From Roseburia hominis (GTDB taxonomy: Bacteria; Bacillota; Clostridia; Lachnospirales; Lachnospiraceae), in assembly GCA_021771815.1 (NCBI GenBank), contig JAETOE010000027.1, positions 1-64,000 of the forward strand: DNA of 64,000 nt, given 5' to 3'. Below, one piece after another: positions 24,513-33,514 of the stretch. The translations under genes were made by a program, and so were the position numbers. Positions within the stretch are counted from its first letter, which is position 1; each line of letters begins with the position of its first letter. The notes below the pieces were generated by a model. It had not been told where the DNA came from and searched no databases. It saw only the letters and a program-made list of their open reading frames with translations.

Positions 24513-27449
24513 CTATACCGTTTCGTTCAGCTTCGCCTCAAACTCTGTCTCCGGCACGGGCCTGGAGTAGAAATATCCCTGCGCCACATACGCTCCGATC
24601 TCTTTCATCAGATCGATGTCCGTTTCCGACTCCACACCCTCGCACACAATCTGCGCTTCGAGCTCCGTTCCCAGCTTCACGATTCCCCGCATGATTTTCA
24701 CCTGACGGTCACGGTCCTCTTTGTTGAGCAGGAAGGAACGGTCAAGCTTGATGACCGAAGCCGGAATCTGCTCGAATATGCCGAGCGAAGAATAACCCGC
24801 GCCGAAATCATCGATGGAAAGCCGGACACCTTCCTCTTTCAGCACATCCAATGTCTTTTTTACCATATTTTGCTGCAGTTCTTCTACAACAAGTGTCTCT
24901 GTGATCTCAATCTCAATCAGTTCCTTCGAAATCCCATAGCGGTCGAGAATTTCGGTAAAATGTTCCGGGAATCCCGGTCTGATAAAGTGTGTTCTTGAGA
25001 AATTGCAGGAAACCGTCACCACCGGCAGTCCGGCATCCAGACGCCTGCGGAGCATTTTGCAGACCGATTCGTACACGAAAAAATCGATCTCCGTAATCTT
25101 ACCTGTCTGCTCATAATACGGCACGAAAAAACCCGGTGCCCGCACCGCGCCGCCCTCCGTCGGATCGAGAAATCGTACCAGTGCTTCGGCACCCACGATC
25201 CTTCCGTTGCGAATATCTACCTTGGGCTGATAATACGTCGCAAAATCCTTCTGAATGTCGACGGACTCCAACAATTTCTCGCGCTCATGGCGCTCCTTGA
25301 GCAGCGTTTCCAACCCGTCGTCATAAATTCTCACTTCATCTCCCTTGCTTCTTCCGGCAAAATCAAGCGCCTGATTCGCATAATTGATCGCCAGACGCAA
25401 ATCATTCTCATCCTGCGGGATATCATAGATTCCCATCTGCAAAAGCATATGATTGTTCGTATCACGCAGAATCCATTTTTCGACCTCGCTCCTGATCGTC
25501 TGAATCCGTTCCATGAACGCTTCCCTGTCCGCATAATTTAAGAGCATCACAAAATGATCTCCCTGATCTCTGGCGCAGATCTCGGTCCTCGAATCCACAT
25601 TCTTCACCAAAATCCCCGCGACCTTTTCCAACAGGCGTTCCCCCGCGTTCCAGCCATAGATAATGTTATAGCGGCGGAACTGCGCGAGATTCACATAGAC
25701 TAACGCATACTGCGCCTTATGCTCCGGCAGCAGCTTATGTTCTCCCCAGAAAATCAGATAGTTCATATTCCAGATATCCATCTTCGTATCCTTGTACATC
25801 AGCTTCTGGATCTTTCTGCTGTCATTTACCATGTGCACCGCCAGCAGTATGATCACAATCATGACTGCCACCAGAATACTGATGATCCAAAGACTGTTGT
25901 TCCGCACGAAATCGATCACACTAATCAGCGGATATGTGTTTTCTCTCAGCATATACGCATTGATTCTCTTCGAATCAATCTCGGAAAGCGTCTTCTCAAG
26001 AATGCCGGAAAGCAGCTCGTCCTCTTCTCTGACTGCCATGGAAATCGTATGCCCGCTGTTCAACACGTTCTTAATCTGGAGGCTTTCATACCGAAATTCG
26101 GTGCGCATCAGATATTCCGCCAGATAGCCGTCACAGAGCACAGCGTCCGCTTCCTCTTCCTTCACAGCATCAATGCATTCCTGCTGCTTCTCATAAGTAA
26201 CGATCTCCGTCGCCCCGGTCTGCACCGCCTCCCCTGCTTCATCCAAGAGGAAAGGAACCGTCACCAGCGTTTCTATCTCGTTGATATTCCGATTCTTCGC
26301 CGTCACCAGAACAAGCGGAACCTCCGCGTAATCGCAGACTGCCGCAAGCTGATATTCCTCCAGTACCTCCTCCGTCTCCGTACAGTATGCCAGAATGTCA
26401 ATTTCGCCGTCCCGAAGCATTGTCTGCGCTTCCTTGCGGCTTTCCATTCTTCGGTATTCCAGTTCCAGCCCCGTCTCGGAAAGACCGCTCTCCAGCAGTT
26501 CTCTCGTAAGTCCCCTGAATTCACCGTCCTCCTCATAAGAAAACGGATAAAAACCGTCGAGATAACCCACCACAACATTTTTCTTCTCAGAAATATAGGC
26601 ATTCTCCTCCGTCGTAAGCAGAGCCGTTTTATCGAATCTGCTGTAATAGAATTCATTCACCAGCTCCGTTTCCAGTTCAGGACGGTTCATCTTAAGGTCG
26701 GACGCCGCCTGATTGAGTTCACGCATCACGTCGTCATTTCCCTTGTATGTAATATAGTAAAACGGGCGCGGCGCAAACCGTCCGATCAGACGCTGCCCTT
26801 CTCTCACCTCCGTAAATGTGTGAACGAACGCGTCAATCTCTCCGGCGGAAAGCGCCTCCTGCAGGTCGGCGGTGGACGCATATTCCGTAATCACCGGATT
26901 CTCAATGCCGTTGTCGCGAAGATACTGTAAGAATTCATCCCGGCGGACATAATTCTCCACCATTCCAAATGTGATGTGCTGCATCGCCGTAAAATCCTCG
27001 TAAGCGATCGTGCTCTCGGGATTCGTCGCGATGACGCCGAACGTGTAGCCGCTGGACAGATCGGCATACTGGTAAATCTCCGCGCGTTCATTGGAATACT
27101 GCGCCGAACCTACCAGATCGACCTGCTTGTCGGAAAGCAGCGCAAGCGCCTCCTCCCAACTGTCACAGTCCACATACTCGATTTCCCAGTCCGCGTAATC
27201 GCACAGTGCATTCAGATATTCGACATCCATGCCGCCGTAGCTTCCGTCGGGGTTTGTGATATGATATCCGTCCATAGGAAAAAAAGCGACCTTCACCAGA
27301 CGCTTATCCGCCGCATAAATGTCGCTCTCGAAAACTGCACAAAACAAACACAGCAGCCATACAAAGATACCGCCTGTCAACATCATTTTTCTTCTCATAG
27401 AATTTGCTGTAGAATTAATAAAATCACATCCAATCTGCAAAAAATGCAT
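24513..27449 (-). CDS. Membrane sensor EAL protein: two periplasmic-binding-like domains, degenerate GGDEF, EAL c-di-GMP phosphodiesterase
   Basis: This 978-residue protein has an N-terminal signal or membrane segment (about 20-45) and two extracellular SBP-bac-3 type solute-binding domains (about 50-275 and 285-505). A membrane helix (about 520-545), a GGDEF-like domain with RDQGDHF in place of GGDEF (about 570-705) and an EAL domain (about 720-970) follow. The EAL domain keeps GAEALVRF, the NFSRTHF segment, IEITETL, SIDDFGAGYSS and VIKLDRSF, so hydrolysis of c-di-GMP is likely. The GGDEF half is probably catalytically dead. An amino acid or similar solute outside the cell would set its activity. 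AAAGGAATAAACG precedes the first ATG. It is monocistronic. Confidence 0.92.
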   Translation of the reverse strand: MHFLQIGCDFINSTANSMRRKMMLTGGIFVWLLCLFCAVFESDIYAADKRLVKVAFFPMDGYHITNPDGSYGGMDVEYLNALCDYADWEIEYVDCDSWEEALALLSDKQVDLVGSAQYSNERAEIYQYADLSSGYTFGVIATNPESTIAYEDFTAMQHITFGMVENYVRRDEFLQYLRDNGIENPVITEYASTADLQEALSAGEIDAFVHTFTEVREGQRLIGRFAPRPFYYITYKGNDDVMRELNQAASDLKMNRPELETELVNEFYYSRFDKTALLTTEENAYISEKKNVVVGYLDGFYPFSYEEDGEFRGLTRELLESGLSETGLELEYRRMESRKEAQTMLRDGEIDILAYCTETEEVLEEYQLAAVCDYAEVPLVLVTAKNRNINEIETLVTVPFLLDEAGEAVQTGATEIVTYEKQQECIDAVKEEEADAVLCDGYLAEYLMRTEFRYESLQIKNVLNSGHTISMAVREEDELLSGILEKTLSEIDSKRINAYMLRENTYPLISVIDFVRNNSLWIISILVAVMIVIILLAVHMVNDSRKIQKLMYKDTKMDIWNMNYLIFWGEHKLLPEHKAQYALVYVNLAQFRRYNIIYGWNAGERLLEKVAGILVKNVDSRTEICARDQGDHFVMLLNYADREAFMERIQTIRSEVEKWILRDTNNHMLLQMGIYDIPQDENDLRLAINYANQALDFAGRSKGDEVRIYDDGLETLLKERHEREKLLESVDIQKDFATYYQPKVDIRNGRIVGAEALVRFLDPTEGGAVRAPGFFVPYYEQTGKITEIDFFVYESVCKMLRRRLDAGLPVVTVSCNFSRTHFIRPGFPEHFTEILDRYGISKELIEIEITETLVVEELQQNMVKKTLDVLKEEGVRLSIDDFGAGYSSLGIFEQIPASVIKLDRSFLLNKEDRDRQVKIMRGIVKLGTELEAQIVCEGVESETDIDLMKEIGAYVAQGYFYSRPVPETEFEAKLNETV

Positions 27450-27528
27450 CGTTTATTCCTTTTTTTATCATACACTTTTTTACAAACAAAGTCCATTGTC
27501 ATTTTATTTTTTACTTTTTTCCTATATA

Positions 27529-27557
27529 TTGACAGGTTTTAAAACTCATGTTATATT
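27529..27557 (+). promoter_or_regulatory. Promoter of the tetR-EFR1 operon
   Basis: TTGACA (27529-27534), 17 bases, TATATT (27552-27557). It is one of the strongest promoters in the window. Confidence 0.8.
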
Positions 27558-27559
27558 TA

Positions 27560-27576
27560 TTGAACCATTTGTTTAA
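27560..27576 (+). promoter_or_regulatory. Probable TetR operator
   Basis: TTGAACCATTTGTTTAA is an imperfect 17-bp palindrome immediately after the -10 box, where a repressor would block initiation. Binding by the adjacent TetR protein is inferred. Confidence 0.5.
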
Positions 27577-27619
27577 TTTATGTTATTTGATTCTGATCTA
27601 CACTTCAAAGGAGACTGCA

Positions 27620-28258
27620 ATGAGGGAAAAAAAGCAAAAACTCATCGATTATAACAAGAACTGCATTCTTAACGCTGCCGGGGAGCTGTTTCACCGGAAC
27701 GGTACCGCGAAGACTACCATGGATGAAATTGCCCGTGCCGCCGACTGCAGCAAGGCTACCATTTACGTCTACTTCAAAAACAAGGACGATATTTATTATC
27801 ACATTGTCTTAGAATACATGACCGCCCTGCGCGACGGCTTAACGCAGTGCTTTGGCAGGCACAACGACTATGCATCGGCTTACCGCTCCCTGTGTGATAC
27901 GCTGGTGCGTTTTGAACAGGACAATCCGATGTATTTCGAGTGTATGCTCGGCTGCATCAGCACAGAGCCAGAGGAACAGGAAAAGCTTCCTGTGTTAAAG
28001 ACGATTTTTGATGTGGGTGAGGAAATCAATACGATTGTGTGTGACTTTTTAGAAAGCGGAAAGACAGACGGTTTTATCCGCCCGGACGTTGATTCCCTTC
28101 AGGCAGCCTTTGTCCTGTGGTCTTCCATCTGCGGACTGATTTCGCTGTATGCCAATAAAAAGACTTATTTCGAGCAGAATCTTGCATTCACGCAGGATGA
28201 TTTTCTTGCAAACGGCTTTGCCATGATCCTTAAAATGATAACGAACGGAGGTGTGTGA
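27620..28258 (+). CDS. TetR-family transcriptional regulator
   Basis: This 212-residue regulator has a TetR helix-turn-helix near residues 14-57 (AAGELFHRNGTAKTTMDEIARAA broken by the turn, then CSKATIYVYFKNKDDIYYHI) and an all-helical ligand domain. I use the ATG at 27620 after AAAGGAGACTGCA; the open frame upstream crosses the promoter. The next gene begins 4 bases after its stop, so it likely controls itself and the EFR1-type protein. The ligand is unknown. Confidence 0.9.
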   Translation: MREKKQKLIDYNKNCILNAAGELFHRNGTAKTTMDEIARAADCSKATIYVYFKNKDDIYYHIVLEYMTALRDGLTQCFGRHNDYASAYRSLCDTLVRFEQDNPMYFECMLGCISTEPEEQEKLPVLKTIFDVGEEINTIVCDFLESGKTDGFIRPDVDSLQAAFVLWSSICGLISLYANKKTYFEQNLAFTQDDFLANGFAMILKMITNGGV

Positions 28259-28262
28259 CCAC

Positions 28263-29051
28263 ATGACAGGTATTTATTTCAGCGGAACAGGCAACAGTAA
28301 ATTCTGCTTATCCTGCTTTTTAGGCAATATTTCAGACAATCTTCCGATGTACTCCATCGAAGATACCGCCGCCCTTTCCGCGATCAAAGAAACTTCGGAG
28401 CTTGTATTTGCCTACCCGATCTATTACAGCAATCTCCCGAAAATTGTCCGGGATTTTATCGAAGACAATCATGCGCTGTGGCGCGGTAAGAACATTTACA
28501 TTATCGCAACTATGGGGCTGTTTTCCGGTGACGGCACAGGAGTCGCCGCAAGGCTGTTCCGAAAATACGGCGCTGCGATTACCGGGGGACTTCATCTTCG
28601 GATGCCGGATTGTATCGGAGACGTGAAAGCGCTCAAGAAATCTTTTTCCGAAAACAAACGTATCGTAGACACTTCCTGCGCCAAAATAGAACATGCCGCA
28701 AGGCGGTATAAAGCAGGAAATCCCTCCCGGGAGGGCTTAAGCTTTTTCTCCCGTCTTGCCGGGCTGTTCGGACAGCGCTTGTACTTTCGCGGAAAGACAA
28801 AGAACTACACAAAGAATCCAAAAATAGATACGGAGAAATGCGTCGGATGTGGCATATGTGAAAAGGTATGTCCCATGCACAATATACATATCGAAGCACA
28901 AAAGGCTGCCGCAGGAAACCGCTGCACCATGTGCTACCGCTGCTTTACAGACTGTCCGAGGCAGGCGATTACCCTTATTGGAAAAGAAGTATTAGAGCAG
29001 CATCATATGGACACTTACATTTTTTCATCGTCCAAAAGTCCGCTTATATGA
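28263..29051 (+). CDS. EFR1-type flavodoxin/ferredoxin fusion protein
   Basis: This 262-residue protein begins with a flavodoxin-like fold (FSGTGNSK phosphate-binding loop near residues 5-12, then FAYPIYYSNLPK). It ends with two [4Fe-4S] clusters: CVGCGICEKVCP and CTMCYRCFTDCP (about 193-235). EFR1-family proteins are common in anaerobic Firmicutes and carry electrons, but their partners are mostly unknown. The ATG at 28263 follows GGAGGTGTGTGACCAC; an in-frame GTG at 28251 is an alternative. Its last 37 bases overlap the convergent fic gene. Confidence 0.88.
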   Translation: MTGIYFSGTGNSKFCLSCFLGNISDNLPMYSIEDTAALSAIKETSELVFAYPIYYSNLPKIVRDFIEDNHALWRGKNIYIIATMGLFSGDGTGVAARLFRKYGAAITGGLHLRMPDCIGDVKALKKSFSENKRIVDTSCAKIEHAARRYKAGNPSREGLSFFSRLAGLFGQRLYFRGKTKNYTKNPKIDTEKCVGCGICEKVCPMHNIHIEAQKAAAGNRCTMCYRCFTDCPRQAITLIGKEVLEQHHMDTYIFSSSKSPLI

Positions 29052-29851
29052 AGATTTCGATTGTGCAGTTCATTTTTCTCGTTTAAAAGCAGATTTTTCA
29101 GGAATAATTCAAGGTACTCCGTTGTTTCATGAACACCTTTTTGCAGATTCGTATAATTCGCACGGACAAGCGCATTTCTGAAATACCACGCATTCTCTGC
29201 AAAAATATCATTGGTCACTGAAAAACCGAGCGTTCTTAAGTATTTGATAAAGAATACCGCCGTCGTTCTTGTGTTGCCCTCTCCAAAAATGTGGATTTGC
29301 CATAGCCCTGCAACGAAGCTTGCAAGGTGGCGGATAATCTCATCCATCGACAAGCCTTTATAACTAAAGCTCTTTTCCTGAGATAAGTCATATTCAAGGG
29401 TGGCTCTCAGTTCCGAAGCACTGCCATATATGACTGTAGCTCCGTCTAAGACCCACTCTTTTTTCGTAATGTTATATTCTCTTATCTTTCCGGCATGTTC
29501 ATAAATCCCCTGAAACAATCTGCGGTGAATAGAGATATACTCGTTGGCTGAAAATGAAAAAGCAGTTTCTGACAGTATCTCAGCTATTCGCGCAGATACC
29601 TTGTCGGCTTCTTCGGTACGCTCATTTTCTGAATGCTCCGGGCTTTCCTCATAATAACGATTGATAAGGTTCTGGGCTTCTTTCAGCGTGATTTTGCCCT
29701 CAATATTCAAAATGGCGGTATCTATCAAATATTGGGACGGCTTAAGTCCGTCTACTGCCTGCAATCCGATCGCTGTACTCCATGCATACCCTTTGCTTGC
29801 TTTATCAGGCTCAGACTCCTTCAAATATTCCTTAAACGGGTCGTTATTCAT
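29015..29851 (-). CDS. Fic-domain protein with N-terminal antitoxin-like region
   Basis: This 278-residue protein contains a Fic core (about 105-245) with HIFGEGNTRTTAVFF, which keeps the catalytic His and the Arg of HxFxxGNxR although the second Gly of GNGR is Thr. Fic enzymes transfer AMP or another phosphate-containing group to target proteins. Residues about 20-70 (TAIGLQAVDGLKPSQYLIDT onward) resemble the VbhA/antitoxin helix that inhibits Fic proteins, here fused in one chain. The usual inhibitory Ser/Thr-x3-Glu-Gly is only loosely matched (AVDG), so self-inhibition is uncertain. The gene is more AT-rich than its neighbours and convergent with EFR1, which hints at acquisition. Confidence 0.85.
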   Translation of the reverse strand: MNNDPFKEYLKESEPDKASKGYAWSTAIGLQAVDGLKPSQYLIDTAILNIEGKITLKEAQNLINRYYEESPEHSENERTEEADKVSARIAEILSETAFSFSANEYISIHRRLFQGIYEHAGKIREYNITKKEWVLDGATVIYGSASELRATLEYDLSQEKSFSYKGLSMDEIIRHLASFVAGLWQIHIFGEGNTRTTAVFFIKYLRTLGFSVTNDIFAENAWYFRNALVRANYTNLQKGVHETTEYLELFLKNLLLNEKNELHNRNLHISGLLDDEKM

Positions 29852-29992
29852 TTCTCTACCTCAATTACATAATATTATATTTGTTTTCAATACAACGCGA
29901 AATACCATAGGAAAAGGGTGCTCTTTCCGTAAAAATACGGCGCGTTTTTATCTGTTGGGATAATCACAAATCCTTATAAATCGGAAGTTGTT

Positions 29993-30181
29993 TTAAAGGA
30001 CCCTGACTAATATAACTATAATAATTACAAAAATAATATTAAATATCCATGTCCACTTATTTCCTAAATTTATTGTATAGCCAAACCCACTTTGCGGTCT
30101 CCTGATAATTACTCTTTTATCCTCTCTGTTGAAATACAGTCTTCCAGCTAACCAACCATCATCTCTATTGCTCGATTTCAT
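29993..30181 (-). CDS. Small membrane protein, DUF5808-like
   Basis: This 62-residue protein has a soluble N-terminal part with the pattern DDGWLAGRLYFNREDKRV...GFGYTINLGNKWTW, resembling DUF5808 proteins, and one C-terminal membrane helix (about 42-60). I start at 30181 after AGAGGAGAACTTT. The function of the family is unknown. It stands alone between fic and a DUF3783 gene. Confidence 0.7.
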   Translation of the reverse strand: MKSSNRDDGWLAGRLYFNREDKRVIIRRPQSGFGYTINLGNKWTWIFNIIFVIIIVILVRVL

Positions 30182-30334
30182 AAAGTTCTCCTCTGCAACT
30201 TTCGATTTATCATTTTCTATATTATATATCCATTTTACCATCAAATTGTAAATTTTCTATAATTTTTCTTTTTATATGACAACGATTTGATGTAAAATAA
30301 GACATAAGAAATTTATATTCATAAGGAGATTCGT

Positions 30335-30784
30335 ATGGAAAAACTATTGCTCTTCGGCTCAGACGACGCCGAATTTCAAAAGATAAATCAGATTGCCTCC
30401 CGCTTAAGACTGCATATGGAGCGGGTCGATCCCGCGGATTATGCGCTCACGCTTGGGGAAATCGCTTCCGGCAGCCATAAGTCCGCCTCTTGCGCCAAAT
30501 CTGCGGATTCCGCTTCGACCGCTGCCTCTGCAGACGACGCGTCCGCCCTGTCCTGCCCGCAAGCGCCGACTTCCGCCGCCTCCCCCGCGCTCTCCGAGAG
30601 CCTTCTTGTAATGTGCCATCTTTCCGACAAGCGCATGGACAAGCTCCTCTTCGAACTGCGCCGGGCGGACGCAAAGCTTTCTTATAAGGCAGTCCTCACG
30701 CCGACCAACGCCGGATGGACGCTCCCCCGCCTGATGCTTGAAATGCAGCGGGAGAAGGCTGCCTATGCACAGAAGAAGCTTTAG
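30335..30784 (+). CDS. DUF3783 family protein
   Basis: This 149-residue cytoplasmic protein has a Rossmann-like N-terminal part (KLLLFGSDDAEFQKI) and a C-terminal block, KAVLTPTNAGWTLPRLMLE, typical of DUF3783. Between them, about residues 47-85, lies a low-complexity stretch rich in Ala and Ser that probably forms a disordered insert and is unusual for the family. The function is unknown. The start follows TAAGGAGATTCGT. Confidence 0.75.
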   Translation: MEKLLLFGSDDAEFQKINQIASRLRLHMERVDPADYALTLGEIASGSHKSASCAKSADSASTAASADDASALSCPQAPTSAASPALSESLLVMCHLSDKRMDKLLFELRRADAKLSYKAVLTPTNAGWTLPRLMLEMQREKAAYAQKKL

Positions 30785-30833
30785 CTCCATTCCGCAGCCG
30801 GCACGGACAATTTCCGGGAAGAACGCTGCTTTT

Positions 30834-32030
30834 CTATTCCCACGGGAAGAACTCCTCCACGATATTCTCCGGAGAGAACATCAATACAACGTAATCGTAA
30901 TCCCCGTTCTGAATCGTCTCATAATAATCTTCCTCATAAAAGCGCGGATCGATCAGATCCACCGTATTCACCCTTAAGGAAGTAAACGCCGAGAACGGTA
31001 CGGCGAAGGAATCCTTAATGACACAGATGCGCAGTCCGTCCGGGTGATCTTTATTTTCGATGTGCGTGTACGCCGGATTTCCATACAGATAGATGCCGTA
31101 CATATCCGTATCGAACGGCTGGCTGCTCTGCCGTATGACCGGAGTCGCAAGCAGCGCTTCCTCGAACCTGCCCGTGAACACAAGATCGCCGGAAATGCTG
31201 TTCTCGTAGGAATAATCGGTCGTAAACTTCGGATAAATCAGTGTAAAATCATCCACCTCCGTATAGAAACGCCCCGTCTTTCTTCCCATGGAACCAAGGA
31301 AAATATCGTCATATGTAATTACATTATAATGATCCAGATTACTGTAGTAATCATCCGGGTCCAAGGTCTCCCCGTAACGTTCCTCCAAAATGTCACAGAA
31401 CTGCGACGAAGCCCAGAACGCCGTCTGTATCTTCCAATGGTGGTCCGTATTGTAGAACACCTCGGACATGGGAATGCCGCTCTCATCAAGATAGTCCCGC
31501 AGGTCAATATAATCCACGCCATAGCCGTCAAGACGTTCCAGAAAATCATCCGCCGTCTCGTTCGCCATATTGTAAGGGATACCCGTAGAAAATTCGGTAA
31601 ATCCATGGATATATTTTTCCGGAGGCATCACGTATATAAGCGTTGCCCCGCTCTCCGCTGCGGCGTCCGCAAGGTTTTTCGTCTTCGCGGCTTCCTCGGA
31701 AACGTCGTTGATTTCCGTTGTAAAATACGTATAGTAAAGCTTTCCCGCGTGATCCTTTACCACCTCAAAGTTAGACTCTTCTTCCTTGCCCAAAATGAGC
31801 TGTATATAGCCGTAGGCGTCGATAAACGTATATTTTTCTACGACGTTTTCATCGATGGCGGAGCCAATCTGCGCGATTAGTTCCGCAGGAGTCCCGCCGC
31901 TCTCCCGCCAGCTTGTCAAGGTATCCTGCAAAATCGGAAGTTCTTTCCTTGCATTTAAGACCGCGAATCCAAACAGAAATGCCAGAAACAGCAGCGCCGT
32001 TATTTTCTTTTTCCCCAGTAATCGTTCCAT
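30834..32030 (-). CDS. DHHW/AlgX-like membrane-anchored protein, probable polysaccharide O-acetyltransferase partner
   Basis: This 398-residue protein has an N-terminal membrane anchor (about 10-27) and a large extracellular SGNH/AlgX-like domain. The NTDHHWKIQTAFWA motif near 195-208 gives the DHHW family its name, and a later Ser and Asp or His region (CVIKDSFAVPFSAF) matches the SGNH nucleophile block. Family members (AlgJ/AlgX, WssH/WssI-type, clostridial CcsH) work with an MBOAT protein to acetylate an exported polysaccharide. It is last in the synthase operon, 63 bases after the MBOAT gene. The start at 32030 follows AAAGGTGAGGCAG. Confidence 0.85.
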   Translation of the reverse strand: MERLLGKKKITALLFLAFLFGFAVLNARKELPILQDTLTSWRESGGTPAELIAQIGSAIDENVVEKYTFIDAYGYIQLILGKEEESNFEVVKDHAGKLYYTYFTTEINDVSEEAAKTKNLADAAAESGATLIYVMPPEKYIHGFTEFSTGIPYNMANETADDFLERLDGYGVDYIDLRDYLDESGIPMSEVFYNTDHHWKIQTAFWASSQFCDILEERYGETLDPDDYYSNLDHYNVITYDDIFLGSMGRKTGRFYTEVDDFTLIYPKFTTDYSYENSISGDLVFTGRFEEALLATPVIRQSSQPFDTDMYGIYLYGNPAYTHIENKDHPDGLRICVIKDSFAVPFSAFTSLRVNTVDLIDPRFYEEDYYETIQNGDYDYVVLMFSPENIVEEFFPWE

Positions 32031-32093
32031 CTGCCTCACCTTTTACATCATTGCATTTGCCTTCACCAAAGTCTCTGACCGGCTCCGCCTGTA

Positions 32094-33512
32094 TCAGAAA
32101 TTAAAATAGATAAACGGATTGTAGCTTCCCTTGACCAGATAGGTCACACAGATCAGAAAAATCCCCATCATAAGTATCGGATAGAGCACATCCATGACTG
32201 CGGTGCACACCTTTCCGTTGACAATCAGGTAATTGCATCTCTTTCCGATCGGCACGCAGAATACGGCTCCTAACAGGAAGAAAATCCCGTATTCCCTTAA
32301 GTACATCCATGCATAGTCGCTGAAAAACCCGCTTCCGTCCAGACCGAACATACACTTGATATAATTTCCCGCGTACACCAGATTTTCCGCGCGGAAAATG
32401 ACCCAGCCCAAATTTACGACAAACATCGTGTAACACCATTTTAAAATATTGTGTCCCGGCTTATTCTCCAGATCGATGAACCGCTCGAACACCAGAAACG
32501 CAAAATTGATAAGCCCCCACACGATAAACGTCCACTCCGCACCGTGCCAGAGTCCGGTACACAGCCATACCACCAGCATATTGCGGATCACGATATCCAT
32601 GTTCTTCACCTTCGAGCCGCCGAGCGGGAAGTACACATATTCTTTGAACCATTTTCCCAGTGAAATATGCCATCTGCGCCAAAATTCCCCGATGGAGCGG
32701 GAAATATACGGATAGTTGAAGTTCTCCTCGAACTTAAAACCGAACATCAATCCCAGACCGATCGCCATATCCGAATAGCCGGAGAAGTCAAACAGAATCT
32801 GAAGCGTATAGGCGACGGAGCCCAGCCATGCGAGCATCACCGGCATACCGCCCATCTGGTAACTGTCGAAGATCCGATCCGCCACGATCGCGAAATTATT
32901 GGAGAGCAGGACCTTCTTTCCCATACCTGCAATAAAGCGGCACACTCCCACCGAGAACTTGTCCCATGTCTCCTTCCTGTGTACGATCTGCTCATCGATG
33001 GACGCATACCGCACGATCGGTCCCGCAATGAGCTGTGGAAAAAACGCAATGTAAAGCGCCACATAAAACGGATTCTTCTGCACCTTTCCGTTCTTCCGGT
33101 AGACGTCCACCACATAGGAAAGCGCCTGAAACGTGAAAAAGGAAATGCCGATCGGCAGCGCAAGATTCGTTAGCGGCAGATCCCGGTTCATTGCCTGCCC
33201 GATGTTTCGCAAAAAGAAATCCAGATATTTAAAGACAAACAACAATCCGATATTCAAGACAACTGTAAGAGCAAGATAAAATTTTACAATTTGCTGCTCC
33301 CTGTAACGATCCACCAAAAGCGCCAGAATATAATTCATCACGATCGACGCCAGCATAATCAGCACGAACCACGGTTCTCCCCATGCATAAAAGAACAGGC
33401 TCGCCACCAGAAGGATCCCGTTCTTTACCGGAGTCCATCTTCGGAACAGATAATAAAGAAGCAGGACAGCCGGAAGGAAATAAAACAAAAATACAATACT
33501 TGAAAATAACAT
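32094..33512 (-). CDS. MBOAT-family O-acyltransferase (AlgI/CcsI-like)
   Basis: This 472-residue polytopic membrane protein is an MBOAT acyltransferase. YLDFFLRNIGQAMN, FPQLIAGPIVRY, the DFSGYSDMAIGLGLMFG block, FWRRWHISLGKWFKEYVYFP split over the catalytic region and the catalytic His in CTGLWHGAEWTF are all present. AlgI-like members move acetyl groups across the membrane for alginate, cellulose or teichoic acid acetylation. The start at 33512 follows GGGTGGCAGGTAATT, two bases after the previous stop, so expression is coupled to the synthase cluster. Confidence 0.93.
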   Translation of the reverse strand: MLFSSIVFLFYFLPAVLLLYYLFRRWTPVKNGILLVASLFFYAWGEPWFVLIMLASIVMNYILALLVDRYREQQIVKFYLALTVVLNIGLLFVFKYLDFFLRNIGQAMNRDLPLTNLALPIGISFFTFQALSYVVDVYRKNGKVQKNPFYVALYIAFFPQLIAGPIVRYASIDEQIVHRKETWDKFSVGVCRFIAGMGKKVLLSNNFAIVADRIFDSYQMGGMPVMLAWLGSVAYTLQILFDFSGYSDMAIGLGLMFGFKFEENFNYPYISRSIGEFWRRWHISLGKWFKEYVYFPLGGSKVKNMDIVIRNMLVVWLCTGLWHGAEWTFIVWGLINFAFLVFERFIDLENKPGHNILKWCYTMFVVNLGWVIFRAENLVYAGNYIKCMFGLDGSGFFSDYAWMYLREYGIFFLLGAVFCVPIGKRCNYLIVNGKVCTAVMDVLYPILMMGIFLICVTYLVKGSYNPFIYFNF

Positions 33513-33514
33513 AA

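Noticed and set aside
25719..26930. A 403-codon plus-strand open frame
   Set aside because: It lies wholly antisense to the EAL sensor gene, whose domains and motifs are certain; the antisense product shows no recognisable motif.
28251..28262. GTG start for the EFR1 protein
   Set aside because: It overlaps the end of the tetR gene and its ribosome binding site spacing is too short; the ATG at 28263 is better placed and starts the flavodoxin fold.
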